A stretch of 7,498 bases of DNA from Pediococcus sp. (GTDB lineage: Bacteria; Bacillota; Bacilli; Lactobacillales; Lactobacillaceae), in NCBI GenBank assembly GCA_022712335.1, contig JALAGR010000217.1, forward strand, positions 1 through 7,498, in the 5' to 3' direction. Below are positions 1 to 6,387 of this stretch, one piece after another (positions within the stretch are counted from its first letter, which is position 1; each line of letters starts with the position of its first letter). The position numbers and the translations under genes are program-made. The notes under the pieces are model-generated. The model saw only the letters and a list, made by a program, of their open reading frames with translations, had not been told where the DNA came from and did no database searches.

Positions 1-84
1 ATCCTTTGATGGATGTTGCGGATCATGCATATTGACAAGAAATTCACCTAAAATGATATTTGGTTCTATAATTTCGGCCATCAT
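1..84 (-). CDS. Unidentified protein, N-terminal fragment (gene continues beyond the window)
   Basis: Only the first 27-28 codons are visible, beginning with two consecutive ATG codons (84-82 and 81-79) and open to the window edge. The visible peptide starts MMAEIIEPNIILGEFLVN and ends in HDPQHPSKD. A strong Shine-Dalgarno TAAGGAG lies 4 bases before the first ATG and 7 before the second, so the second ATG is the better-spaced start. The reading frame is the same as that of the gtfB-like gene upstream, separated from its TAG stop by only four codons. I do not recognise the product. It does not look like the start of SecA2. One possibility is a separately translated C-terminal half of GtfB: in S. 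gordonii GtfB a Leu-Gly followed about ten residues later by Ser-Arg-Lys-Glu precedes a Rossmann strand, and this peptide has Leu-Gly and then Ser-Lys-Asp at similar spacing. That resemblance is weak, and an unrelated gene is equally possible. Confidence 0.6.
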   Translation of the reverse strand, partial: MMAEIIEPNIILGEFLVNMHDPQHPSKD

Positions 85-88
85 TAGT

Positions 89-95
89 CTCCTTA
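89..95 (-). promoter_or_regulatory. Ribosome binding site of the downstream unidentified gene
   Basis: On the minus strand the sequence TAAGGAG sits directly after the TAG stop (99-97) of the gtfB-like gene and 7 bases before the ATG at 81. It is among the best matches to the 16S rRNA anti-Shine-Dalgarno in the window. It argues that the downstream frame is really translated from its own start and is not just read-through remnant sequence. Confidence 0.7.
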
Positions 96-96
96 G

Positions 97-945
97 CTAC
101 TTTGCCTTAACTTTTGTAACGTCAATCCCTTGTTCTAGCATCCGTTGATAATCTTCGGGACGGACAACTACTTGCTGAATGTAAGAAATATTGTTTTCAA
201 TAATTAATTTCAAATTACCTTTAAGCTGATCACCATCAAATGCTGGCTCATCTAGATATAAAGTATTAGTCGACTTTGTTTTTGACAAAGCATCTAATTC
301 AATTCCTAGATAACCAATCCCCACGTGATCTTCTGGGCCTACTATTTTAGCTACTTGTGCTGCTTGAAATTGCGCCATACTATCATATTTTTCAGTCACT
401 TCATGGGTTACTGGATTTTCAATGGTGATTAAATTAAGACTACCTTCATAAAAGTGGAATCGCAGGCGCACGTTTTGTTGATTATCAAAGAAAGCAATTT
501 CTTGGACTTGGTCTTGATAATAAAAAATATTGCTATACAACTGTCCATCAAATGTGTACTCTTCAATTAAATCTCGCGTACCATCCCCATTATAATAGGT
601 TACATCTTGAACTAACCTTCGTGTTCCAGGGAAAAGTCGTAATTTACCAATACGTTCGCCATTTTTGATAATCGACGTTACGCCATCAGCATTCATAAAG
701 ATTTGCGCACCTGCAACGGTAGGAACCTTATTAAAAAATAGTGACTGTTGCTGATCGTAAGTTCGTTTCGTAACCGTATCGACGACGTTAATCATTGTTG
801 AATAATCATTTTCATGTTTTCTCAAGAAAAATGGATCTGGTGCTAAAGTAATCAGCTTACTGTTACTCTCTTGTGCCCGTTGCTTTTGGTGTTTCCAATT
901 TTCTGTATCTGCGCGTAAAACATTCACTAATTCATAGTTCATCAA
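97..945 (-). CDS. gtfB: GtfB-like glycosyltransferase chaperone, short form lacking the C-terminal Rossmann region
   Basis: In the aSec systems GtfB is a catalytically inactive GT-B-like partner that binds the serine-rich substrate and GtfA to form the O-GlcNAc transferase. This 282-residue protein resembles the first ~255 residues of S. gordonii GtfB as I recall it. The segment from LFFNKVP (69-75) through RRLVQDVTYYNGDGT (109-123) into the beta-meander at about 125-175 matches. So does a later block around GIELDAL (214-220), DQLKGNL (239-245) and QQVVVRPEDYQRML (257-270). Full GtfB is about 440-450 residues; here a TAG at 99-97 ends the protein near the start of the C-terminal Rossmann half. 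The start is either TTG at 945 (GGAGG 7 bases upstream) or ATG at 942 (10 bases upstream). The gene overlaps the end of gtfA by 11-14 bases, which suggests coupled translation. It could be a split gene, a nonsense mutant or a natural short variant. Family membership is fairly secure; function in this short form is uncertain. Confidence 0.75.
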   Translation of the reverse strand: MMNYELVNVLRADTENWKHQKQRAQESNSKLITLAPDPFFLRKHENDYSTMINVVDTVTKRTYDQQQSLFFNKVPTVAGAQIFMNADGVTSIIKNGERIGKLRLFPGTRRLVQDVTYYNGDGTRDLIEEYTFDGQLYSNIFYYQDQVQEIAFFDNQQNVRLRFHFYEGSLNLITIENPVTHEVTEKYDSMAQFQAAQVAKIVGPEDHVGIGYLGIELDALSKTKSTNTLYLDEPAFDGDQLKGNLKLIIENNISYIQQVVVRPEDYQRMLEQGIDVTKVKAK

Positions 946-2383
946 TCATTGTCCTCCACTTATCAGCAATCACATGATTTCTAAATTTTTCAACAGATTC
1001 AAGCACCGCTTTTTGCATTTGTGGAATATCGGTATTCGTCAAACGCTCGATTCCAGCTTCCAATTGCTTCACATTAAAATCTGTATCATCACGTTTAAAA
1101 TCGTAAGAATAACCGTTATATCCATCTTGGATCATTTCCATCGCTCCAAAACGAGCATTAAAAGTTACTACCGGCAAACCGGCATTGAGCGCTTCAATGT
1201 ACGTAAGTCCGAATCCTTCCGAATAAGAAGCCGAAACAAACGCATCATATAAAGGATATACTTGGTCAGCATGATGCGTTAGCCCTTTCAATTCTACGTA
1301 GCTTTCTGCATCATTTTCTTTGATTAAATCTTTTAACTTCCCTTTTTCTCCACCAGCGCCGTAGATATCCAAACTAACTTTAATGCCCTTTTGGTGAAGA
1401 TTGATGACTGCTTGAACAATTAAATCAATGTGTTTCTCCTCAGCCAAACGTGACAAAGTTGTTAAACGCAATCCATCATGTTTTTTCTGAGCTTTAAGTT
1501 GTGGCAAAGTATCGCTTACGCCTCCCACTGGGATGGTCACAATTTTATTTTGATATTCAGGAAAATCAATCAATAAATCTTGACGCTGCAATTCAGTTGC
1601 CACGACTAGTCGATCTACTTTGGTTAAGTGACTCAAAGTATATTCATAGTGATTATTCCAAAGTGGGTTTTGGGGGTCATTTCGATCAGATAAGTGATCA
1701 GCGTGCACAATCGCTACTATTTTACGTCGTGGATTGGGTTCGTCATCCATTAATGCCACTTCGTTGGGCTCACCGCGGTCTAAAATGAACACATTCTCAC
1801 CTTCAAATAGACGTTCTAATCTATGAAAAAAGTAACGTCGCAATTGTACTAAATTAGGGAAAAATAATTGTTCATGATTTTCTTGGTCATACAAATGAAT
1901 GTTTCGAATCTCAAATTCGCCGTTGCCATGTGGATTGGGTACTTCTGAATACATCACTTTACGTTGATTAGTATCACCATTAAAAATTTCAACTCGATCA
2001 ACGCTAACTAAGAGATGCTTTTCCTTTTTCGGATTAGGATACTTCACAAAATGCTTGATAATTCGCATATTTGAAGTAGTTAAATTATTCGTAATTCGGG
2101 TTGTATTCGTGCTATCGACAACGGTCGATGATGTTGCTTCGACACGTTTTTCCAATCCATGCATCGCATAGTCGTTGCCGTACACCAAAAATTCCCAAAT
2201 ATTAATTACTTGGTCATCTTTTAAATCCCATTTATCCATTGCCTCGTGCAAATTGTTCACAAGTCCCATAAAGATAAATTTATACGGCAAACCGACCTGG
2301 TTAAAACGCTTCGCCCGATAAAATTGGGCATGTTCAACACCTGAATTACCAATCCCCATTGCTTCATTAACAAAAAAGTTCAT
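932..2383 (-). CDS. gtfA: GtfA, GT4-type O-GlcNAc transferase of the aSec locus
   Basis: GtfA transfers the first GlcNAc from UDP-GlcNAc to Ser/Thr of the serine-rich adhesin in the cytoplasm, together with GtfB. The protein (483 residues from the chosen start) begins MNFFVNEAMGIGNSGVEHAQ, matching the S. gordonii GtfA pattern of a Gly-Ile-Gly loop followed by SGVE-AQ-YRA. An inserted beta-rich domain (DUF1975 type) covers about residues 75-180. The catalytic C-terminal half shows VHADHLSD (226-233), the nucleotide-binding stretch LTTLSRLAEEKHID (307-320) and an intact EX7E motif, YSEGFGLTYIEALNAG, with Glu389 and Glu397. Length is close to the family's usual ~500. The ATG at 2383 is preferred over the one at 2398: the earlier ATG lies at the ribosome binding site itself (ATGGGGAGG), and GGAGG is 6 bases before 2383. 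Only one base separates it from the asp3 stop. All key residues appear present, so the enzyme is probably active. Confidence 0.9.
   Translation of the reverse strand: MNFFVNEAMGIGNSGVEHAQFYRAKRFNQVGLPYKFIFMGLVNNLHEAMDKWDLKDDQVINIWEFLVYGNDYAMHGLEKRVEATSSTVVDSTNTTRITNNLTTSNMRIIKHFVKYPNPKKEKHLLVSVDRVEIFNGDTNQRKVMYSEVPNPHGNGEFEIRNIHLYDQENHEQLFFPNLVQLRRYFFHRLERLFEGENVFILDRGEPNEVALMDDEPNPRRKIVAIVHADHLSDRNDPQNPLWNNHYEYTLSHLTKVDRLVVATELQRQDLLIDFPEYQNKIVTIPVGGVSDTLPQLKAQKKHDGLRLTTLSRLAEEKHIDLIVQAVINLHQKGIKVSLDIYGAGGEKGKLKDLIKENDAESYVELKGLTHHADQVYPLYDAFVSASYSEGFGLTYIEALNAGLPVVTFNARFGAMEMIQDGYNGYSYDFKRDDTDFNVKQLEAGIERLTNTDIPQMQKAVLESVEKFRNHVIADKWRTMIDEL
953..957 (-). promoter_or_regulatory. Ribosome binding site of the gtfB-like gene, inside gtfA
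   Basis: GGAGG lies within the last codons of gtfA, 7 bases before a TTG (945) and 10 before an ATG (942) in the gtfB frame. A third candidate, the ATG at 949-947, is a Met codon in the gtfA frame and does not open gtfB. The spacing slightly favours TTG, the codon itself favours ATG, and the choice changes the protein by one residue only. Confidence 0.6.
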
Positions 2384-2384
2384 G

Positions 2385-3176
2385 CTATTCCTCCCCATCT
2401 CTTAATGCAGTTATCAATTGTTGTTGGAGCTTTTTACACGTTAAATCTGAACTTTGAATCAGACTAACATCTACAGATTTTGAATTTGTTAATTGCTCAT
2501 TTTGAAATACTTGTTGGATATCGCTAACAATTTGACTGACTTTTTGCTCTAATTGCGAGTCATTCAAGATTCTTTGCCCGTTAATTTCTACATAAACTTT
2601 CATTTCATGGGCTTTTCCAGCAATATACGATCCACTATCTAAAACCCGATTACGAATTATTACGTTTAAATTTTCAATCACAGTAGCTGATTTATTCCAG
2701 GCCAAAACTATTTTGTCTTGTCCGTTGAATACAGTAACTGCTTGCTGTTCACTCTTGGGCTGAATCACCATGTAATTGAATACTGCCTGCTGATTATTCA
2801 AATTGACCAAACTACTTTCATAGTGGTCTGTGCCTGTGGGAACAACAAAATTTGTCGTCATTTCCGTAAACACTGGATTAGCAATTAGTTGCCCTTCGGC
2901 ATCGTAAAAATCAAATTGCAAATGAATCGAATTGATCGGTTTTTGTTTGATATCTACTTGAATTTGATATTCCGCTCCACCCTTTAAAAGTGGCAAATCC
3001 AATGCTTTAAAATTATCTTTATAATTTATTTTTGACTTCCAAGTATGAATCTTCCCACCCGGACTCATTTGTGGGTTAGAAAACTCAACATAGCCATCTT
3101 TAAAGCGAATTTTCGAACCATAATTATAGGTTTGATCCGTATCAAACGGCCACTTGATTACAAAAAAACTTTTCAT
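2385..3176 (-). CDS. asp3: Asp3, accessory Sec system protein
   Basis: Asp3 is a cytosolic aSec component that forms a complex with Asp1 and Asp2 and has a carbohydrate-binding-module-like beta fold; it helps to recognise the glycosylated adhesin and deliver it to SecA2. The N-terminal signature is clear: TYNYGSKIRFKDGYVEFSNP (16-35), then MSPGGKIHTWKSKINY (37-52), which is the family pattern of Tyr-Gly, Asp-Gly-x-Val-x-Phe-x-Asn, and Met-x-Pro-Gly-x-x-Ile-His-x-Trp. A second beta-rich stretch (68-180) follows, including LQFDFYDAEG (86-95). The last ~65 residues are probably helical and polar (LEQKVSQIVSDIQQVF). At 263 residues it is near the family size. The ATG at 3176 has GAGAGG 8 bases upstream. 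It lies 20 bases after the asp2 stop and ends one base before gtfA. In S. gordonii the next gene would be secA2; here it is gtfA. Confidence 0.88.
   Translation of the reverse strand: MKSFFVIKWPFDTDQTYNYGSKIRFKDGYVEFSNPQMSPGGKIHTWKSKINYKDNFKALDLPLLKGGAEYQIQVDIKQKPINSIHLQFDFYDAEGQLIANPVFTEMTTNFVVPTGTDHYESSLVNLNNQQAVFNYMVIQPKSEQQAVTVFNGQDKIVLAWNKSATVIENLNVIIRNRVLDSGSYIAGKAHEMKVYVEINGQRILNDSQLEQKVSQIVSDIQQVFQNEQLTNSKSVDVSLIQSSDLTCKKLQQQLITALRDGEE
2390..2394 (-). promoter_or_regulatory. Ribosome binding site that fixes the gtfA start
   Basis: GGAGG, inside the longer GGGGAGG run (2396-2390), lies 6 bases before the ATG at 2383 and within the last codons of asp3. It directly follows the in-frame upstream ATG at 2398, so that ATG could not use it. 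The gtfA protein therefore starts MNFFVNE and not five residues earlier. Confidence 0.75.
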
Positions 3177-3184
3177 TGTACTTA

Positions 3185-3190
3185 CCTCTC
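3185..3190 (-). promoter_or_regulatory. Ribosome binding site of asp3
   Basis: GAGAGG lies 8 bases before the asp3 ATG, in the 20-base gap after asp2. It directly follows the 3' arm of a small inverted repeat, so folding of that repeat would place a stem against the ribosome binding site. Confidence 0.55.
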
Positions 3191-3207
3191 TTGAAGTTAA
3201 TCTTCAA
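3191..3207 (-). repeat. Small perfect inverted repeat across the asp2 stop codon
   Basis: On the minus strand TTGAAG (3207-3202) and CTTCAA (3196-3191) are perfectly complementary around a 5-base loop that holds the asp2 TAA stop. The 6-bp, AT-rich stem is weak and has no U-run after it, so it is not a terminator. Its position against the asp3 ribosome binding site makes a mild translational role conceivable, but chance occurrence is also plausible. Confidence 0.35.
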
Positions 3208-4774
3208 AGACTCTATCAAAATTAGTGGATAGAACGTTGCGATATTGGCGGATAAACCAATCAGTTAGCGGACCAGTTGCATCGTTATGGCGTCCTACTA
3301 AACCTTTATGCACGATCCTAATGTTAGGCGCATAGTGATGTAAATATTCTGTGAGTTGTTCAAATGCTTTTTGGTCATAATCATCATTTTCCATATAAGC
3401 AATTACAAAATTAGTTTTTTGATGATCATATTGAGCAAACGACTTCCAAAAATACTCGTTAGCTTGCTGAACATGGTCTTCATCAGTTCCATCAGTGAGA
3501 CGCAACAATACATCCAATGATGTCGGAAAATCATCCGGTCGATTAATCCGCTCATTAGCCGCAATGTCGCCCAAATTCACCAAAGGTTTACCGACAATCA
3601 CCCATGCTGGATTTAAGAACGACGAATAGTACATCGCCGCGTAAGTTCCCATTGATAGACCTGATAAAATCAGCTGATCAGGTTCAAAATTCAATTTTTT
3701 TAATGTCTGCTGAATTTTATCAATGATGGCAGATTGGATTTTTTCGCTACCGACATAAAATGACCCACCCAAAATTCTTTGGTCACCAAAAATTAACGTT
3801 GGCGATTTAAAACCACGCATCATGAAGACTCCTTCGACACCCTCAGCTGTTCTAAATCCACTAAAATAAATATTTAATGGTGGTTTAAAATCGCCTGGAT
3901 CAAAATAACATAATATCGATGAATTTAATTGTGTCTCATCGACGATTTCATCTTCACCAATCATCAGGTCTCCACGACCATCTCGTGCATGCCATACTCT
4001 AATTTGTCCGACTTTTAAGTGGATATTTGCTCCTCGAGCAAGTAGTTCTACTACCAAAAATCCACCCTGCGGTTGAACTTCAACCGTAATATGCTGGTTT
4101 AATGCCTCATTTTCTATATCTTGGATTGAATAAACTTTTTCGTCACTTGGATTTAAAAGTTTCACCCTCAATTTAATATCAGCATTAGCATTTAAATTTT
4201 CATGTTCAAACCGAATATCCCACTGCGACTTTGGTTCAATTGGCAACGCCAAGCGCCATTTAAGAATCGGCTGATATTCATCAGTTCCCTCGTCTTCAAT
4301 TTCAAGGTAGTTGTGACCAACTTGATTCACAGTCCCCGCAAAACTAGGACTAATTTTAATTTGGTCAAAAGTTAATTTATACCCCAATTGACCCATGAAA
4401 AAATATTTTCGAAGCTGTTCTGCTAGTTCTTCAGCACTCTGATATTTAATCCACTGTGGATTTTTTAAATACAATGCCTCTTGGGCAGCCTCCGTCATAT
4501 CCAGCGAGTGATCAATAATCATTGCGTTCGCCGGCAATGCTTTTAGTAAACTAGCTTGTTCTGGTTGAAGATACCGTTGCTGGGTAATTAAAAATAAGTC
4601 GTTGCGAAACAATTCATTGAGTTCTCCGTTAATTAACAGAGGCTCGTCATTAACAACGAGTGGTACATTTACGTCCGTTTCATAAATGTTTTCATATTCA
4701 AATCGACCTTCAAGACCTGCTTCAAAGCCTTCTAAAAATGCTCCTAAATGAATCACTCTACTTTTTCTTGCCAT
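3197..4774 (-). CDS. asp2: Asp2, aSec SGNH/alpha-beta-hydrolase-like O-acetyltransferase
   Basis: Asp2 is needed for export by SecA2/SecY2 and, in S. gordonii, O-acetylates GlcNAc on the adhesin through a Ser-His-acid triad. The 525-residue protein (from the ATG at 4774) shows the nucleophile elbow LILSGLSMGTYAAMYYSS with Ser374, a candidate acid in AYMENDDYDQKAF (Glu462 or Asp464) and a candidate histidine in VGRHNDATGPLTDWF (His496). LNIYFSGFRTAEGVEGVFM (300-318) is a likely oxyanion-hole region. Residues ~135-270 form a beta-rich central domain. An ATG 14 codons earlier (4816) exists, but the one at 4774 is preferred: GGGAGAG lies 8 bases before it, and the peptide then opens with MARKSRVIHLGAF, like the basic-hydrophobic starts of other Asp2 proteins. 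It overlaps the end of asp1 by 17 bases, suggesting coupled translation. The apparent triad suggests the enzyme is active; the acid residue is the least certain. Confidence 0.9.
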   Translation of the reverse strand: MARKSRVIHLGAFLEGFEAGLEGRFEYENIYETDVNVPLVVNDEPLLINGELNELFRNDLFLITQQRYLQPEQASLLKALPANAMIIDHSLDMTEAAQEALYLKNPQWIKYQSAEELAEQLRKYFFMGQLGYKLTFDQIKISPSFAGTVNQVGHNYLEIEDEGTDEYQPILKWRLALPIEPKSQWDIRFEHENLNANADIKLRVKLLNPSDEKVYSIQDIENEALNQHITVEVQPQGGFLVVELLARGANIHLKVGQIRVWHARDGRGDLMIGEDEIVDETQLNSSILCYFDPGDFKPPLNIYFSGFRTAEGVEGVFMMRGFKSPTLIFGDQRILGGSFYVGSEKIQSAIIDKIQQTLKKLNFEPDQLILSGLSMGTYAAMYYSSFLNPAWVIVGKPLVNLGDIAANERINRPDDFPTSLDVLLRLTDGTDEDHVQQANEYFWKSFAQYDHQKTNFVIAYMENDDYDQKAFEQLTEYLHHYAPNIRIVHKGLVGRHNDATGPLTDWFIRQYRNVLSTNFDRVFED

Positions 4775-6380
4775 ATAATTTTCTCTCCCACCAATCTGCT
4801 TGGCGTTGTTTTGCAAACTGTTCCATGTATTGTACTGAATCCACTAAGGATCGATTCCAATTTCCGAGTTCACCTAAAAAGTAATCTAATCCTTGAATCA
4901 AAGTGCGTTGATCGGTGACTACCCAACCGTTGCGTTGATCGGTAACTAGTGGGCTTTCAGCAATGTTAATTTGTGGAATTCCTGCACTAATCGCGTTTAA
5001 CTGTGTTAGTGTATCGTAGGGTTCACCCATATCGATTAAAATACGTGCTTTTTCCAAAGCTGCAAAGATTTCATACGACTTGGAATTAATTGTTATCTTA
5101 AAATCATTTAAATTAGATAAAAACTCGTCCCAATCTACCGTTTGATCAAATTGCTCACCACTTTTGGCGGATTGCTTCACTTGTCCTTGAATTTTAAAAA
5201 TAAAATCGCGAACCAGCTGGTTCCTATTCTTTGCCATTATTATACTTTTTACAGTAGAACGCTGATCGTCTGAAATAAACCGATATTTTTCGGTAAAATA
5301 ACCGACTACTTCATCAGCAATGATGTTTGCTGTATTAAATTTTTCAGTTTCGACGAGCAATGTTACATCTGGATGTTGAATCATATACTGAATCAATAAA
5401 TTAGCTGTTAATTTGCTATTTTCTACCACAGTTGTCTCTCCAGCATTCCAATATACAACCAGTTTCTTTTCTTCATTACTGTTTCCCAAACGCATCGCAG
5501 TTCCGTATGGGTATCCTAATTTCAAATGTGCTTGAGTATCTTGATCAAGGACGTCTTGAAGTTGTTCTAACGTATAGTGATTATCCACAAAAAAATAGCT
5601 TGATCCTTTAATTTGTGGAACAAAATTATTAATAGTTGTCTCCTCTAAATAACCTGCATGTCCATAAACATAATTAAGAGGTATTTTATTTTGAATTTGA
5701 AGCATTAAACTTTTAAGGCTCGCATCGGTACTTGCTATAAAGATATCATTTGAAATTTGAAATTCCTGCTGCAACATTTTACTTGTTATCTCTAACAATA
5801 GATCGTCTATATCCGCATATTGCTCTCGATCAAAGCGTTCTTGTTCAGCAACAATGCGAATTTGGAGTTCTGCACTTTCCACATATTGAATAACCTTTTG
5901 CCCTGCTTCATTGAACCAATCCATTTGTGTAATCGTGTTCGCTTGATAGTATTTAGACTGGATTTTAAACCCTCGGTCATCATAAATATCGGTCCGTCGT
6001 TCCCCATTGTAATCAACTTGAATTTCGGTAACATATCCCTTTTCATTAACCAAAATTTTGGCATAAAACACATCATCCACATAAGCACTAATTGAATTGT
6101 TTGAATAAATCAATTCTGCTCCGTTGGGTAAATCTAAGTTTTCAGGAGCAAGGGGCATTCCGTCTGTTCGTTGAATGTTCAAAATGGTATCCCACACATT
6201 CCAATAATCACTATCAGTTAAATTATTTTCGTGCAAAATATACCTTAAATTTGGTAGAAAATTTAAGATAGCAATCTTGACTTCTTTATTTCCTTCAAGT
6301 AAAAGATTAATCAAGCTATTCAACGGATCGTGAGTTAATTCCTTAATTTCATCTGACCATGCGGGTGCTATGTAATACAT
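4758..6380 (-). CDS. asp1: Asp1, aSec protein with a degenerate glycosyltransferase fold
   Basis: Asp1 is a cytosolic aSec factor with a GT-B-like fold but no known transferase activity; with Asp2 and Asp3 it binds the glycosylated adhesin and SecA2. At 540 residues it is close to the S. gordonii protein (~525). It begins MYYIAPAWS, the typical Asp1 start (hydrophobic-Pro-Ala-Trp). Residues ~95-175 are a beta-meander with VTEIQVDYNGERRTDIYDD (117-135), resembling the corresponding part of GtfB. The Rossmann-like C-terminal part includes LVVYWNAG (307-314) and ILIDMGEPYDTLTQLNAISA (447-466), followed by GIPQIN and NGWVVTD. This last block sits where active GT4 enzymes carry EX7E, but the second Glu is missing. 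A nine-residue near-repeat (VTDQR twice, 479-483 and 488-492) is present. The ATG at 6380 lies 7 bases after TAAGGAG, whose TAA is the secY2 stop. The gene overlaps asp2 at its end. Confidence 0.9.
   Translation of the reverse strand: MYYIAPAWSDEIKELTHDPLNSLINLLLEGNKEVKIAILNFLPNLRYILHENNLTDSDYWNVWDTILNIQRTDGMPLAPENLDLPNGAELIYSNNSISAYVDDVFYAKILVNEKGYVTEIQVDYNGERRTDIYDDRGFKIQSKYYQANTITQMDWFNEAGQKVIQYVESAELQIRIVAEQERFDREQYADIDDLLLEITSKMLQQEFQISNDIFIASTDASLKSLMLQIQNKIPLNYVYGHAGYLEETTINNFVPQIKGSSYFFVDNHYTLEQLQDVLDQDTQAHLKLGYPYGTAMRLGNSNEEKKLVVYWNAGETTVVENSKLTANLLIQYMIQHPDVTLLVETEKFNTANIIADEVVGYFTEKYRFISDDQRSTVKSIIMAKNRNQLVRDFIFKIQGQVKQSAKSGEQFDQTVDWDEFLSNLNDFKITINSKSYEIFAALEKARILIDMGEPYDTLTQLNAISAGIPQINIAESPLVTDQRNGWVVTDQRTLIQGLDYFLGELGNWNRSLVDSVQYMEQFAKQRQADWWERKLYGKKK
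4904..4948 (-). repeat. Short direct repeat inside asp1 (18 bases, 27-base period)
   Basis: TGCGTTGATCGGTGACTA (plus strand, 4904-4921) recurs at 4931-4948 with one mismatch. The 27-base period is nine codons, so both copies are read in frame as VTDQR. It looks like a small in-frame duplication near the C-terminal end of Asp1, in the loop after the GT-like motif block. Confidence 0.6.
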
Positions 6381-6387
6381 TTAATTA

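Noticed and set aside
44..105. Frameshift that would restore the GtfB C-terminal half
   Set aside because: Both other minus-strand frames after the KVKAK end were read. One stops at once (TAA at 95-93); the other runs about 19 codons to a TGA at 46-44 and does not resemble GtfB. A simple one-base slip does not rescue the protein.
974..1252. Plus-strand open frame of 92 codons inside gtfA
   Set aside because: Fully antisense to a confidently identified gene, no convincing ribosome binding site and no recognisable product.
1501..1788. Plus-strand open frame of 95 codons inside gtfA
   Set aside because: Antisense shadow of gtfA, no family features.
3191..3207. Rho-independent terminator between asp2 and asp3
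   Set aside because: The stem is only 6 bp and AT-rich, and is followed by the GAGAGG ribosome binding site rather than a U-tract.
4774..4816. asp2 start at the ATG at 4816
   Set aside because: It would give a 59-base overlap with asp1 and a polar leader unlike Asp2; the ATG at 4774 has a well-placed GGGAGAG.
4660..4884. Plus-strand open frame spanning the asp1/asp2 junction
   Set aside because: Antisense to two real overlapping genes; no homology recognised.
5807..6088. Minus-strand open frame inside asp1 in another frame, and the antisense frame over the same region
   Set aside because: Both lie in the conserved asp1 beta-meander region; compositions rich in Met/Phe/Ile are typical of out-of-frame AT-rich reading.
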